DNA of 64,000 nucleotides from Pseudomonadota bacterium (GTDB lineage Bacteria > Pseudomonadota > Alphaproteobacteria > Sphingomonadales > Sphingomonadaceae): NCBI GenBank assembly GCA_023436615.1, contig JAEZIO010000026.1, positions 1 through 64,000 on the forward strand, read 5' to 3'. Under the pieces are notes generated by a model. That model was not told the DNA's origin. It was given only the letters and a program-made list of their open reading frames with translations, and did not search any database. This document shows, piece by piece, positions 56,177-64,000 of the stretch (the first letter of the stretch is position 1; each line of letters starts with the position of its first letter). The position numbers and the translations under genes are program-made.

Positions 56177-56248
56177 CGTCATTGCGAGGAGCGTAGCGAC
56201 GCGGCAATCCAGCTGCGCCGACTGGATTTCGCTTCGCTCGCAATGACG
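56177..56248. repeat. Palindromic repeat across the namZ start codon
   Basis: CGTCATTGCGAG (56177-56188) is mirrored perfectly by CTCGCAATGACG (56237-56248). Between them lie inner near-repeats around CAATCCAG and CTGGATT. This is the typical form of a dispersed bacterial palindrome (REP-like), which folds into one long hairpin. The right arm contains the ATG of namZ at 56243-56245. This is the only copy I see in the window. Confidence 0.8.
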
Positions 56249-57445
56249 AAAACATCATTCGGAATCGACCGACTGCTTGCCGATGCGGAACTGCGGCGGC
56301 CGCTCGAAGGCAATCGAGTGGCCTTGCTTGCGCATCCCGCCTCCGTGACTGCCGACCTGACGCACAGCCTCGACGCGCTCATTGCTGCCGACGTGAACGT
56401 CACAGCCGCTTTCGGTCCGCAGCACGGGCTTCGCGGCGACAAGCAGGACAATATGGTCGAGTCCGAGGACTTCACCGATCGCGTGCACCAGATTCCGGTG
56501 TTCAGCCTCTATGGGGAGGTGCGCCGCCCGACCGGGCAGATGCTCTCGACCTTCGATACGATCCTGATCGACCTGCAGGACGTCGGCTGTCGGATCTACA
56601 CGTTCATCACCACGCTTCTGTATGTGCTCGAAGCCGCGGCCGAGACCGGCAAGAGCGTGTGGGTGCTCGACCGTCCCAACCCTGCCGGGCGGCCGATCGA
56701 GGGTCTGGCCTTGCGCGAAGGTTGGGAAAGCTTCGTCGGCGCGGGACCGATCCCGATGCGCCACGGCCTGACGCTCGGCGAGCTCGGCCGATGGTTCGTC
56801 GAGCATTTCAAGCTCGACGTCGACTATCGCGTAGTCGAAATGGAAGGTTGGAAACCGGACGATGGACCGGGGTTCGGCTGGCCCGAAGACCGCATCTGGA
56901 TCAATCCGAGCCCGAATGCGGCCAACGTCAACATGGCGCGCTGCTACGCCGGCACCGTCATGCTCGAAGGCACGACGCTCAGCGAGGGCAGGGGCACGAC
57001 CCGTCCGCTGGAGCTGTTCGGAGCGCCCGACATCGATCCGAAGGCGGTTGTGGCCGAGATGGAACGCCTGGCGCCGCAATGGCTGGCCGGCTGCAAGCTT
57101 CGGGAGATCAATTTCGAGCCCACCTTCCACAAGCATGTGGGACAGCTTTGCAACGGGCTCATGATCCACGCCGAAGGACGCTTTTATGACCATGAGGCGT
57201 TCAGGCCGTGGCGTCTCCAGGCCTTGGCCTTCAAGGCGATCCGTCGCCTCCTTCCCGATTACGCGCTGTGGCGCGATTTTCCTTACGAATATGCGTTCGG
57301 CAAGCTCCCGATTGACGTGATCAACGGTTCCCCGCTGCTTCGCGAGTGGGTCGACGGCGACGCGGCGCCAGAGGATCTCGATACCCTAACGATTCCGGAC
57401 GAGCGGGACTGGGAAGAGCAGCGCAAGCCCCACCTGCTGTACTGA
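56243..57445 (+). CDS. namZ: Exo-beta-N-acetylmuramidase NamZ (DUF1343)
   Basis: Removes MurNAc from the non-reducing end of peptidoglycan glycans, feeding the MurNAc recycling route. The 400-residue protein carries the DUF1343 features FGIDRLLADAELRRPLEG, LAHPASVTADLTHSLD, AFGPQHGLRGDKQDNM, SLYGEVRRPT, DLQDVGCRIYTF, WVLDRPNPAGR and MLEGTTLSEGRGTTRP. No signal peptide is visible, unlike some homologues, so it may act in the cytoplasm or leave by another route. The start ATG is inside a palindromic repeat with no ribosome-binding site upstream. AmgK and MurU for the product are encoded at 28.8-30.6 kb. Confidence 0.88.
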   Translation: MTKTSFGIDRLLADAELRRPLEGNRVALLAHPASVTADLTHSLDALIAADVNVTAAFGPQHGLRGDKQDNMVESEDFTDRVHQIPVFSLYGEVRRPTGQMLSTFDTILIDLQDVGCRIYTFITTLLYVLEAAAETGKSVWVLDRPNPAGRPIEGLALREGWESFVGAGPIPMRHGLTLGELGRWFVEHFKLDVDYRVVEMEGWKPDDGPGFGWPEDRIWINPSPNAANVNMARCYAGTVMLEGTTLSEGRGTTRPLELFGAPDIDPKAVVAEMERLAPQWLAGCKLREINFEPTFHKHVGQLCNGLMIHAEGRFYDHEAFRPWRLQALAFKAIRRLLPDYALWRDFPYEYAFGKLPIDVINGSPLLREWVDGDAAPEDLDTLTIPDERDWEEQRKPHLLY

Positions 57446-57619
57446 GGCAGCGGCCGCCTCTGGCGGCACGGCTGTGCAACGCTTCGCGGCACCGTGGGTT
57501 GATCGTTCCTGCGGGCCGTCGGGCGCGCTTTCCCAGCAACATAAATCAGTGCGACTCGGAACCCGAATCGGGCGCAATGCATTATCGCACCAAAGTCAAC
57601 AAAAAAATTCAGGTGTGTA

Positions 57620-58171
57620 ATGAACAAGCTAGCACGTGCGCTGGCGGTGATGGGTGCGTTTGCGCTCACGGTCCCTGCGGTCCCCGCCCACGCTACGGAA
57701 AGTTATGAAGCCCGCGTCACTGCGTCGGCAGCCTCGCGCGCCGCGGTCGCGGACATGGTCGAGACTTTCGGCACCGACCGGCTCAAGCCCGGCAAATATC
57801 TGTGGCGGGACGACCTGAACAGCATCGCTGGTGACGAACGCGTGGTCGTCAGCCTCGAGAACCAGCTCGCCTTTCTCTACAAGGGTAACACCTTGGTGGC
57901 GGTCAGTTCCGTCTCCAGCGGCAAGCCCGGGCGCGACAGCCCCGCCGGCATCTTCCAGATCCTGACCAAGAAACCGATGCACCGGTCGAAAAAGTACGAG
58001 AATGCGCCGATGCCGTTCGCGCAGTTCTTCACCGACTACGGCGTCGCTTTCCACGCGGGCGCGATCCCTGGCCACCCGGCTTCGCACGGCTGCATCCGGC
58101 TTCCGTCGGCATTCGCCAAGAAGCTTTACTCCGTCACGGATGTCGGAACCCCTGTCCTGATCGGCGCCTGA
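57620..58171 (+). CDS. L,D-transpeptidase (YkuD domain), short type
   Basis: Cross-links peptidoglycan stem peptides by 3-3 bonds or attaches proteins to the wall. The 183-residue protein has a signal peptide (cut near AHA-TES), then a YkuD domain with His145 (AFHAGA) and the active-site SHGCIRLPS (His156, Cys158, Arg160). It is followed by a hairpin and a second, longer L,D-transpeptidase gene. The 174 bp upstream has no recognisable element beyond a small GC hairpin near 57453-57467. Confidence 0.9.
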   Translation: MNKLARALAVMGAFALTVPAVPAHATESYEARVTASAASRAAVADMVETFGTDRLKPGKYLWRDDLNSIAGDERVVVSLENQLAFLYKGNTLVAVSSVSSGKPGRDSPAGIFQILTKKPMHRSKKYENAPMPFAQFFTDYGVAFHAGAIPGHPASHGCIRLPSAFAKKLYSVTDVGTPVLIGA

Positions 58172-58192
58172 TCGCCTCACAGGCGTCAACTT

Positions 58193-58224
58193 ACCGCGCC
58201 GGCAGCACGGGCTGTCGGCGCGGT
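58193..58224 (+). terminator. Hairpin after the first L,D-transpeptidase
   Basis: A 13-bp stem (58193-58205 with 58212-58224, one G-U) with a six-base loop, followed by GAGTCTTTC. It is placed 21 bp after the stop and very stable; the T-run is poor. Confidence 0.6.
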
Positions 58225-58314
58225 GAGTCTTTCATGTCACGCTTTCAACGCTTTAGTCGCGTCGACGTCCGCTCATCCGTTGTTAAGCGAGGCGCCATTA
58301 GCTAATCGTTCCTT

Positions 58315-59652
58315 ATGAGAACGGGGATCTTCGTCGCAGCGCTCGGAGCGCTCGTCACGCAGCCGGCAATCGCAGTCGCCAAGCCGAAACCCGCGCCGGT
58401 TCCAGTTGCGGTCCAGCTGCCGTACCAGTCGGCCAGTCTGCCTACGTCGGCGGAAGTGCGCTCCTTCTACGCCGGTTGGCGTTTTGCGCCGATCTGGTTC
58501 AGCGGCAACAGCCTCAAGCCGGCAGCGCGCGACCTGGTCACGATCCTGCAGCGCGCGCCGCTCGACGGCATTTCCACCGGCCCGCAATATGCGGCGCAAG
58601 TCCAGGCGGCGATCCAACAGGCCGCCACGGCACCAACGCCGCAGACCATCGCTTTTGCCGAGCACACCCTGTCCGAAGCGCTGGCGCTCTATGCGGAAGT
58701 GATGAGCCGCCCAAGCCAGCACTACATCTACGCCTATGACTATCTGAAACCGAAGCCGGTGAGCGCCGGACAGGTCCTCCGCACAGCCGCGGGCGCTCCG
58801 TCGCTCGAGCGCTACATCAGCCAGATCGCCAATCCGAACCCGATCTACACCTCGATCCGCGACGCCGCCTGGCGGCAGATGCAGGCGACGGGCTCGGCTG
58901 TCGCCGATCCCCGCGTCATAGCGAACCTCGATCGCGCGCGTGTCCTGCCGGCGAAGGGCCGCTTCGCGCTGGTCGACGCAGCCACGCAGCGGCTCTTCAT
59001 GTACGAGAACGGAGTCCCCGTGGACTCGATGAAGGTCGTCGTCGGCGATCCGTGGCAGCTCAAGCTGCCGACGCCGATGATCGCCAGCATGATCTATTAC
59101 ATGGTGCACAACCCCTATTGGAACGTGCCGCATCACCTCGTGAAAAAGATGGCGCCGAACCTCAGCAAGGCAAGCTATCGCCAGTCCAGGGGCTACGAGA
59201 TCATGTCGGATTGGACTGCGAACGCGACTCCGATCGACCCGTCGAGCGTCGACTGGAAAGCGGTGCAGGAGGGCAAGATCCAAATCCGTGTTCGGCAGAA
59301 GCCGAACGACGACGACAATTCGATGGGCAACCTCAAATTCCCGTTCGACAACCCCGAGGGGATCTTCCTTCACGACACTTACAAGAAGGAATATTTCCAG
59401 CTTGCGGTGCGCGCGAAGAGCAACGGCTGCGTCCGGCTAGAGGATGCGCCCAGATTTGCGCGCTGGCTGCTCGGACGGCAGCCGAACAAGCCCGCCGACG
59501 GCGCCGAGCAGTTCGAGCAGCTCCCGGTCGGCGTGCCCGTCTACACGACGTACCTGACCGCGCAGGTCGAGAACGGCCAGCTGGCGTTCGTGAAGGACAT
59601 TTACGGCTGGGATCCGGCGGTGGCCGGAACCCAGGTCGCTTCAGGCAAGTAG
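58315..59652 (+). CDS. L,D-transpeptidase, long YcbB type
   Basis: A 445-residue periplasmic L,D-transpeptidase. It has a signal peptide (ending near AVA), a scaffold region with a peptidoglycan-binding-like part (SAEVRSFYAGWRFAPIWF), and the YkuD catalytic domain with His in PEGIFLHDT and Cys372 in SNGCVRLEDA (Asn replaces the more usual His before Gly-Cys). Like YcbB it should make 3-3 cross-links. Possibly cotranscribed with the shorter enzyme 143 bp upstream, unless the hairpin between them terminates. Confidence 0.9.
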   Translation: MRTGIFVAALGALVTQPAIAVAKPKPAPVPVAVQLPYQSASLPTSAEVRSFYAGWRFAPIWFSGNSLKPAARDLVTILQRAPLDGISTGPQYAAQVQAAIQQAATAPTPQTIAFAEHTLSEALALYAEVMSRPSQHYIYAYDYLKPKPVSAGQVLRTAAGAPSLERYISQIANPNPIYTSIRDAAWRQMQATGSAVADPRVIANLDRARVLPAKGRFALVDAATQRLFMYENGVPVDSMKVVVGDPWQLKLPTPMIASMIYYMVHNPYWNVPHHLVKKMAPNLSKASYRQSRGYEIMSDWTANATPIDPSSVDWKAVQEGKIQIRVRQKPNDDDNSMGNLKFPFDNPEGIFLHDTYKKEYFQLAVRAKSNGCVRLEDAPRFARWLLGRQPNKPADGAEQFEQLPVGVPVYTTYLTAQVENGQLAFVKDIYGWDPAVAGTQVASGK

Positions 59653-59674
59653 CACGACCGGCGGCGGCCGGCCC

Positions 59675-60172
59675 TCAGCTCATCGTCGTCAGTTCGGGAC
59701 TCGGTAGCGGGCCGCTCTCGGTCTGCTGCATGAGCTCGGCCTTGCGCGTCGCCAGCTGCTCGCCGAGCGCGTCCATGTCGAGACCGGCCTTGCGCGCTTG
59801 CGAGAAAAGGCCCTCCATTCGTTTCTCTTCTTCCTCAACGTGGTGCTCGATCTCCTCGCACAGCACCTTCATCTTCGCGTCGTAGAATTCGTCGCTCGGC
59901 TCTCCGGCCTGGATCTCGGCGATCATGACCTTGGCTGCGTCGTGCTCGACATAGCTTTCCTTGAGCAGGTCTTCCTCGACCTTGCCCTCGCAGGCCGGGT
60001 AGAAGATTTCCTCCTCGATCATCGCGTGTACCGTGATCGCCCGGCAGATCTCGCGCGCGAGCTTTTCCTTCCGGCCGTCGCCACTCGCCTGGTTGAACTT
60101 CTTGAACATGTCCTCGACTTCGCGGTGATCCGCCTTGAGCAGCGCGATCGCATCCATCTTATTCTCGGCCAT
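59675..60172 (-). CDS. Hemerythrin HHE domain protein
   Basis: A 165-residue four-helix bundle for a non-heme di-iron site, with the HHE-type ligands in LLKADHREVE, ITVHAMIEEEIFYP, YVEHDAAK and IEHHVEEEEKRM. Members bind oxygen or NO, or sense redox and iron state. AGGAGG precedes the ATG at 60172; the longer open frame upstream is not supported. Divergent from a small membrane protein gene. Confidence 0.9.
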   Translation of the reverse strand: MAENKMDAIALLKADHREVEDMFKKFNQASGDGRKEKLAREICRAITVHAMIEEEIFYPACEGKVEEDLLKESYVEHDAAKVMIAEIQAGEPSDEFYDAKMKVLCEEIEHHVEEEEKRMEGLFSQARKAGLDMDALGEQLATRKAELMQQTESGPLPSPELTTMS

Positions 60173-60232
60173 CGGGGGCGTCCTCCTTTGAGGCGGAAAC
60201 CGATTTGCCGTTACGTATGTTCCTGCACGGCA

Positions 60233-60475
60233 ATGACAAAAGACGATGTAAAAGATTACGCCAGCCTCGACTGGAAGGCGCTCGGTTATCTCACCTCGAT
60301 CGTCAGCGTGCTGTTCCTCGGCGCGATCGCATGGCCGAAGCCCGGCGACCCGGCGTGGGTGCTTCCGGTGCTTATCATCGGCATGGCGACATCGATGGTC
60401 GGAATGGGGTTCCGCTACCTTGCGCACATTCAGGAGAAGAAGGAAATTGCGCGCGCGAAAGGGAAACGCCGCTGA
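60233..60475 (+). CDS. Small two-helix membrane protein
   Basis: An 80-residue protein I do not recognise. It has a charged start (MTKDDVKDYASLDWKALG), two hydrophobic helices (~residues 18-33 and 41-60), and a basic C-terminus (IQEKKEIARAKGKRR). It is divergent from the hemerythrin gene (60-bp gap) and 40 bp upstream of another small gene. The start is the ATG at 60233. No function can be assigned. Confidence 0.55.
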   Translation: MTKDDVKDYASLDWKALGYLTSIVSVLFLGAIAWPKPGDPAWVLPVLIIGMATSMVGMGFRYLAHIQEKKEIARAKGKRR

Positions 60476-60515
60476 CCTTGCCCGTTGAGGCCGGTGCAAT
60501 TCGGAAAGGGAGCCA

Positions 60516-60914
60516 ATGGCGAAGACCAAGACAAAGGCTGGGGCGGCAAAGCGCCCGACGCGAAGCTCGGCAAAGGCGCGTACCGTTTCAGCGAGCAGCG
60601 GCTCCCGTTCCAGCGGCGGCAAGAGCCGCAGCGGCCGGTTCACCGGCGACCGCGGCCAATCGAGCAAGAGCGCCGCGGACGCGCTGATCGGCCTGCTCGA
60701 AAGCCCGCTCGTCGCTGACATTCTTGCCGCCGGCGCTGCCGCGGCGCTCGCCGCAATCGCGCAGCGCGGCCTTAGCCGCCGGCAGGACGGTTCGTCCAAG
60801 GCCGCGTTGAAGAACGCCGCGAAAGCCGCAGCCACCGCAATGGGCGCTCGAATCTCGGAAGAGCTCGACGAAATCCTCGCCAGCGCAAAGGAATCTAGGC
60901 GCGGACGAGCGTAA
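60516..60914 (+). CDS. Low-complexity Lys/Ser/Ala-rich protein of unknown function
   Basis: A 132-residue protein. The first ~55 residues are basic and Ser/Gly-rich, a likely disordered or nucleic-acid-binding region. Residues ~56-75 form a moderately hydrophobic Ala-rich helix, and the rest is Ala/Lys-rich and helical (AALKNAAKAAATAMGARISEELDEIL). AAAGGGAG precedes the ATG. Its last 20 bases overlap the 3' end of the convergent rsmD gene. No family recognised. Confidence 0.5.
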   Translation: MAKTKTKAGAAKRPTRSSAKARTVSASSGSRSSGGKSRSGRFTGDRGQSSKSAADALIGLLESPLVADILAAGAAAALAAIAQRGLSRRQDGSSKAALKNAAKAAATAMGARISEELDEILASAKESRRGRA

Positions 60915-61431
60915 GTCGGGCCCTGCCGACATCGCGCTCTGAATCAATGGCCCAGCCCGCAGGATCGACGCGGCTGCCGCGCTCGGTCTCGATCGCAATC
61001 CAGCTTCCTGGCGCGGCCCATCCGGACTGAAGGATATGTCCGAGCGCGCCTGAACCGGAATTGGGCGCATAAGGCGGGTCCGCGAAGACCAGGTCGAAAG
61101 GCTCGGTGGAGGGCAAGGCTTCGGCCGATCGCGCGAGGATTTGCGCACGCTCGCCGACGCCCAACATTTCGGTGTTCGCCTTGATCGCCGCGATGGCTCG
61201 CGCGTCCGAATCGACGAAACAGGCGAGAGCCGCGCCCCGCGACAGCGCCTCGAGGCCGAGCGCGCCGCTGCCCGCGTAGAGGTCGGCGACCCGCAGGTCC
61301 TCGAAGCTGCCTATCCGGCTCGCAAGCATCGAAAAAAGGGCCTCGCGGACGCGATCGGCCGTGGGCCTCGTCGCCGCACCTTGAGGTGCGACAAGCTTCC
61401 TGCCGCGCCACTCGCCGGCGATGATCCTCAT
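60895..61431 (-). CDS. rsmD: 16S rRNA (guanine-966-N2)-methyltransferase RsmD
   Basis: Methylates G966 of 16S rRNA with SAM. The 178-residue protein begins MRIIAGEWRGRKL and has the SAM-binding DLYAGSGALGLEALSRGA, the catalytic FADPPY motif and family length. The ATG at 61431 overlaps the stop of the pseudouridine synthase gene upstream (ATGA), the usual partner of rsmD in alphaproteobacteria. Confidence 0.95.
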   Translation of the reverse strand: MRIIAGEWRGRKLVAPQGAATRPTADRVREALFSMLASRIGSFEDLRVADLYAGSGALGLEALSRGAALACFVDSDARAIAAIKANTEMLGVGERAQILARSAEALPSTEPFDLVFADPPYAPNSGSGALGHILQSGWAAPGSWIAIETERGSRVDPAGWAIDSERDVGRARLTLVRA

Positions 61432-62216
61432 TTGAGCGTCGCGCGGAAACCGTCGAGCTCGCTCCGCCGGATTTCGTCGACGGCGCATGGAGCAAGCCCC
61501 GCGACCGTGAACGGACCGTAAGCGGTGCGGATCAGGCGCGACACCTGCAGGCCGAGATGGGTCAGAACACGCCGGACTTCGCGATTTTTCCCCTCCGCGA
61601 GGCTCAGCTCGATCCAGCAATTGCGGCCGGTGCGGCGCTCGAGATTGGCGTTGATCGAGCCGTAGCGCATTCCCTCGATCGTCACGCCTTCCGAAAGCTC
61701 TTCCAATTGCTCCTGCGTCACATGGCCGAACGCGCGGGCCCGGTAGGTCCGGACAACGCCCGTCGAGGGAAGCTCGAGCCGGCGCTTGAACTCGCCGTCG
61801 TTGGTCAGCAGCAGCAACCCCTCCGTCGCGAAGTCGAGACGGCCGACGGGCATCAGCCGGGGCAAACCTTGGGGCAGCCGGTCGTAGATCGTCGCGCGGC
61901 CCTTGGGGTCTCGCTCGGCGGTGATCGTTCCCGTCGGCTTGTAGAAGCGGAACAGGCGCGTCGACTGGGCGGATCGAACGGCCTTCCCGTCGACGGTGAC
62001 CCCGCTCAGGCTCGTCAGCACTGTTGCAGGAGTTGTCAATACTTCCCCGTCGATCGCCACACGGCCCTCGGCGATCATGCGTTCGACTTCGCGGCGCGAA
62101 GCGACGCCGGCGCGCGCCAGGAGCTTGGCGATGCGTTGCGGCGCCTCGTCGCGGTGCGGCGCAGGCCCGCGGCGTTTCGGCGGCACAGGATGGCGCTTTG
62201 TTCGTTCGGATGCCAA
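61428..62216 (-). CDS. RluB/RsuA-type rRNA pseudouridine synthase
   Basis: Isomerises a uridine in rRNA (by similarity to RluB, 23S). The 262-residue protein has an N-terminal S4 RNA-binding domain (RIAKLLARAGVASRREVERMIAEGRV) and a catalytic core with the Asp in MPVGRLDFATEGLLLLTNDG. RluB and the paralogues RluE/RluF cannot be separated by eye. The start is a TTG at 62216. rsmD follows with an ATGA overlap. Confidence 0.9.
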   Translation of the reverse strand: MASERTKRHPVPPKRRGPAPHRDEAPQRIAKLLARAGVASRREVERMIAEGRVAIDGEVLTTPATVLTSLSGVTVDGKAVRSAQSTRLFRFYKPTGTITAERDPKGRATIYDRLPQGLPRLMPVGRLDFATEGLLLLTNDGEFKRRLELPSTGVVRTYRARAFGHVTQEQLEELSEGVTIEGMRYGSINANLERRTGRNCWIELSLAEGKNREVRRVLTHLGLQVSRLIRTAYGPFTVAGLAPCAVDEIRRSELDGFRATLK

Positions 62217-62239
62217 GGCGAGTTCCAGTTGGGGGCCAG

Positions 62240-62674
62240 ATGCTGTTCGGCAAGCGTAATCGTATCGTCAAGCGGATCGTCATCGTCGAGGACGAGCCGC
62301 TGACCGCATTCGACAATGAGGTGATGCTTGCCGATCTCGGCTACGAGGTCGTTGCGACGCTGGACAGTTTCGAGCAGGCGATAGCGCTGCTCGACCGCGA
62401 GGACGTTGACCTGGTGCTCAGCGACGTGCGCCTGAGCGGCAAGCGCAGCGGACTCGATCTTGCCAAGGCGGCCAAGAATCGCGGGATCCCTGTGCTCTTC
62501 TCGACAGGCCACGAGCTTCCCGAGGACGCGAAAACGCTCGCGCTCGGTTGCTTGAACAAGCCGTATACCGAGCGCCAGATGAAGAATGCGCTGGCTGCGG
62601 TCGATCGGCTCCTCGGCGGGGAGAACGTCAAGCCCTCGAAGGGCCTCGACCTCTATCCCCGAACGGAGGGGTAG
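62240..62674 (+). CDS. Stand-alone response-regulator receiver protein
   Basis: A 144-residue protein with a single receiver domain and no output domain. Acidic pocket Glu17/Asp18 (VEDEP), phospho-acceptor Asp62 (VLSDVRL), Thr/Ser88-89 in LFSTGH and Lys107 in LNKPYT are all present. The N-terminal MLFGKRNRIV is basic. It has no kinase neighbour; the gene upstream is a divergent pseudouridine synthase and the next is an AmpG-like transporter. It may be a phosphorelay shuttle, but which kinase it serves cannot be told here. Confidence 0.85.
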   Translation: MLFGKRNRIVKRIVIVEDEPLTAFDNEVMLADLGYEVVATLDSFEQAIALLDREDVDLVLSDVRLSGKRSGLDLAKAAKNRGIPVLFSTGHELPEDAKTLALGCLNKPYTERQMKNALAAVDRLLGGENVKPSKGLDLYPRTEG

Positions 62675-62694
62675 GGCGGCACTCACCCACTGTT

Positions 62695-62711
62695 CAGCCG
62701 CGTTCCGGCTG
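62695..62711 (+). terminator. Small hairpin after the receiver gene
   Basis: CAGCCG (62695-62700) and CGGCTG (62706-62711) form a six-base stem with loop CGTTC, 21 bp after the stop and before the AmpG-like gene. A weak candidate terminator. Confidence 0.3.
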
Positions 62712-62742
62712 TTAAGCATGGCGGAAATGAGGAGGGGCCCAC

Positions 62743-64000
62743 ATGGCGACAGCGACGGGGACGGCGACGGTCGGGGAGCATCCCAAGGGTCTGCGACTGC
62801 TCGGCACGGCGCTCAAGAACCGCAAGACCGCGATCATGCTGATGTTCGGCTTCGCGGCCGGACTTCCCTATACGCTGCTGATCGGCACGCTGAATGCGTG
62901 GCTGGGGGAATGGGAGATCGATCTCGCCACGATCGGCGTGCTCTCCTGGATCGGCCTCGCCTATGCCTTCAAATTCCTGTGGTCGCCATTGGTCGATCGC
63001 GTGCGACTCCCCGGTCTCGAACGTCTCGGACGCAGGCGCAGCTGGCTTTTCGTTTGCCAGGTGCTGCTTACGGCCGCTTTCTTCGGTCTGGCGCTGTCCG
63101 ATCCGCGTCTCCAGCTGGGCTGGTTCGCACTCGTCGCTGTGATCGCTGCTTTCGCCTCGTCGACGCAGGACGTGGTGATCGATGCGTGGCGCATCGATGT
63201 CGCCGATGAGCGTGCGCCGGTCGAGATTCTCTCGTCCATCTACCAATTCGGTTATCGGATCGCCGCGCTGATCGGCGGCGCCCTGGCGCTCATTCTTTCA
63301 GAACGGATGTCCTGGCCTACCGTGTACATGGTCATGGGCGGCTTCATGGCGCTGACTTTGATCGCCACGGCGCTTGCGCCCGACACGCCTCGAACCGAAT
63401 CCGAGCGTGAGCAAAGCGCGCTGCGCCGCAGGGGCGCCGTCGAACCCAAATTGCGCGCGGTCGGCCTGGCCATCGTCGGCCTGGGGTGGGCCTGGGCCAT
63501 CTGGACGGTGGCGTCGTTCATGATCGAAGTGGTCACGACGCCGGCAGGAGCGGAACCGCCAAGCGTCGGTGATTTTACGCGCACCACCGCACCCTGGGTG
63601 GTCGTCGCGACGGTGATCGTGCCCGCGATCGTCGCTGCAATATTCAACTGGCTGAAGGATCGGCGCGGTTACGTATTGGCCGCCGACGACCCTGCACCGG
63701 GCAATGCGGGCCGCACGGCGGATCATGCCTATTCGGCCTTGATCCTCCCGCTGGCAGAGCTCGTCCGCCGCATCGGCTGGGGCGTGATCATCGTTCTCGG
63801 CCTGATCCTGAGCTACCGGATCACGGACCTGATCTGGGGCTCCTATGCCTTCCCCTTCTATCTCCAGGAGCTCAAGTACACCGGCGACGAAGTCGCCTTC
63901 GCGTCGAAGATTTTCGGCGTGTTCATGACCATGGCCGGCATCGCAATCGGCGGCGTACTTTTCGCGGTGATCGGGCGCATGCCGACGCTCCTGATCGGCG
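62743..64000 (+). CDS. ampG: AmpG-like MFS muropeptide transporter (truncated by window end)
   Basis: Inner-membrane carrier that imports GlcNAc-anhydroMurNAc muropeptides for recycling. The first 419 residues are visible; the gene continues past the edge. Signs are the start ...RKTAIMLMFGFAAGLPYTLL, the loop WLGEWEIDLATIGVLSWIGL and many hydrophobic helices. Sequence ASSTQDVVIDAWRID, typical of AmpG, lies near residue 140. GAGGAGG precedes the ATG at 62743. It fits the AmgK/MurU/NamZ set elsewhere in the window. The family call is good; the exact substrate is inferred. Confidence 0.85.
   Translation, partial: MATATGTATVGEHPKGLRLLGTALKNRKTAIMLMFGFAAGLPYTLLIGTLNAWLGEWEIDLATIGVLSWIGLAYAFKFLWSPLVDRVRLPGLERLGRRRSWLFVCQVLLTAAFFGLALSDPRLQLGWFALVAVIAAFASSTQDVVIDAWRIDVADERAPVEILSSIYQFGYRIAALIGGALALILSERMSWPTVYMVMGGFMALTLIATALAPDTPRTESEREQSALRRRGAVEPKLRAVGLAIVGLGWAWAIWTVASFMIEVVTTPAGAEPPSVGDFTRTTAPWVVVATVIVPAIVAAIFNWLKDRRGYVLAADDPAPGNAGRTADHAYSALILPLAELVRRIGWGVIIVLGLILSYRITDLIWGSYAFPFYLQELKYTGDEVAFASKIFGVFMTMAGIAIGGVLFAVIGRMPTLLIG

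Overview
The window is GC-rich, densely coded DNA from an alphaproteobacterium, most likely a sphingomonad (Sphingomonas/Sphingomicrobium type). Supporting signs are the ffh-rpsP-rimM-trmD-rplS group, the order divL-tsaE-amgK-murU-addB-addA-trxA, a TonB-dependent receptor beside a TPR-sulfotransferase, an AmgK/MurU/NamZ/AmpG-type cell-wall recycling set, a DOMON-like protein and an ACE-like M2 peptidase. It looks like chromosomal core sequence. I see no phage, transposase, integrase, CRISPR array or rRNA. One tRNA (Asn, GTT) is present. No gene-free stretch exceeds about 210 bases.

Layout. 0-5.1 kb: SRP54 and the ribosomal/tRNA-modification group, split by an antisense thioredoxin-reductase-like gene. 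5.2-18.9 kb: a mixed block with a DPP-IV type peptidase, a DUF2189 membrane protein, a membrane M28 peptidase, asd, a coupled 2OG-oxygenase/sulfotransferase-like pair, a GFA protein, an alpha/beta hydrolase, an M2 peptidase lipoprotein, peroxiredoxin, YqgE and a GNAT enzyme. 18.9-25.8 kb: TPR-sulfotransferase divergent from ahcY, which has a candidate operator and a leader hairpin, then a large TonB-dependent receptor. 26.0-37.5 kb: a tightly overlapping cluster that starts with a DivL-like kinase whose phospho-acceptor histidine is a tyrosine, and continues with tsaE, amgK, murU, addB, addA and trxA. 38.0-46.1 kb: secA, bifunctional putA, folE and a Rieske-FAD oxidoreductase. 46.1-55.6 kb: tRNA-Asn, nadK, mfd, sdhE, a prolyl-4-hydroxylase-like gene, recG, a YdcZ-type membrane protein and tyrS. 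55.6-64.0 kb: a DOMON-like protein, namZ with a palindromic repeat over its start codon, two L,D-transpeptidases, hemerythrin, small proteins, rsmD, an RluB-type pseudouridine synthase, an orphan receiver and a truncated AmpG-like transporter.

How the genes fit together. Three themes recur. One is peptidoglycan turnover and recycling (NamZ, AmpG-like, AmgK, MurU, two L,D-transpeptidases). One is DNA repair (AddAB, Mfd, RecG). One is possible protein or small-molecule modification by 2OG-Fe(II) oxygenases and sulfotransferase-fold proteins. No clearly new multi-gene defence or biosynthetic system is visible. The strongest leads are the tyrosine-substituted DivL-type kinase, the repeat-borne start codon of namZ, the ahcY leader, the acidic repeat tail on ribosomal protein S16 and the coupled oxygenase/sulfotransferase pair.
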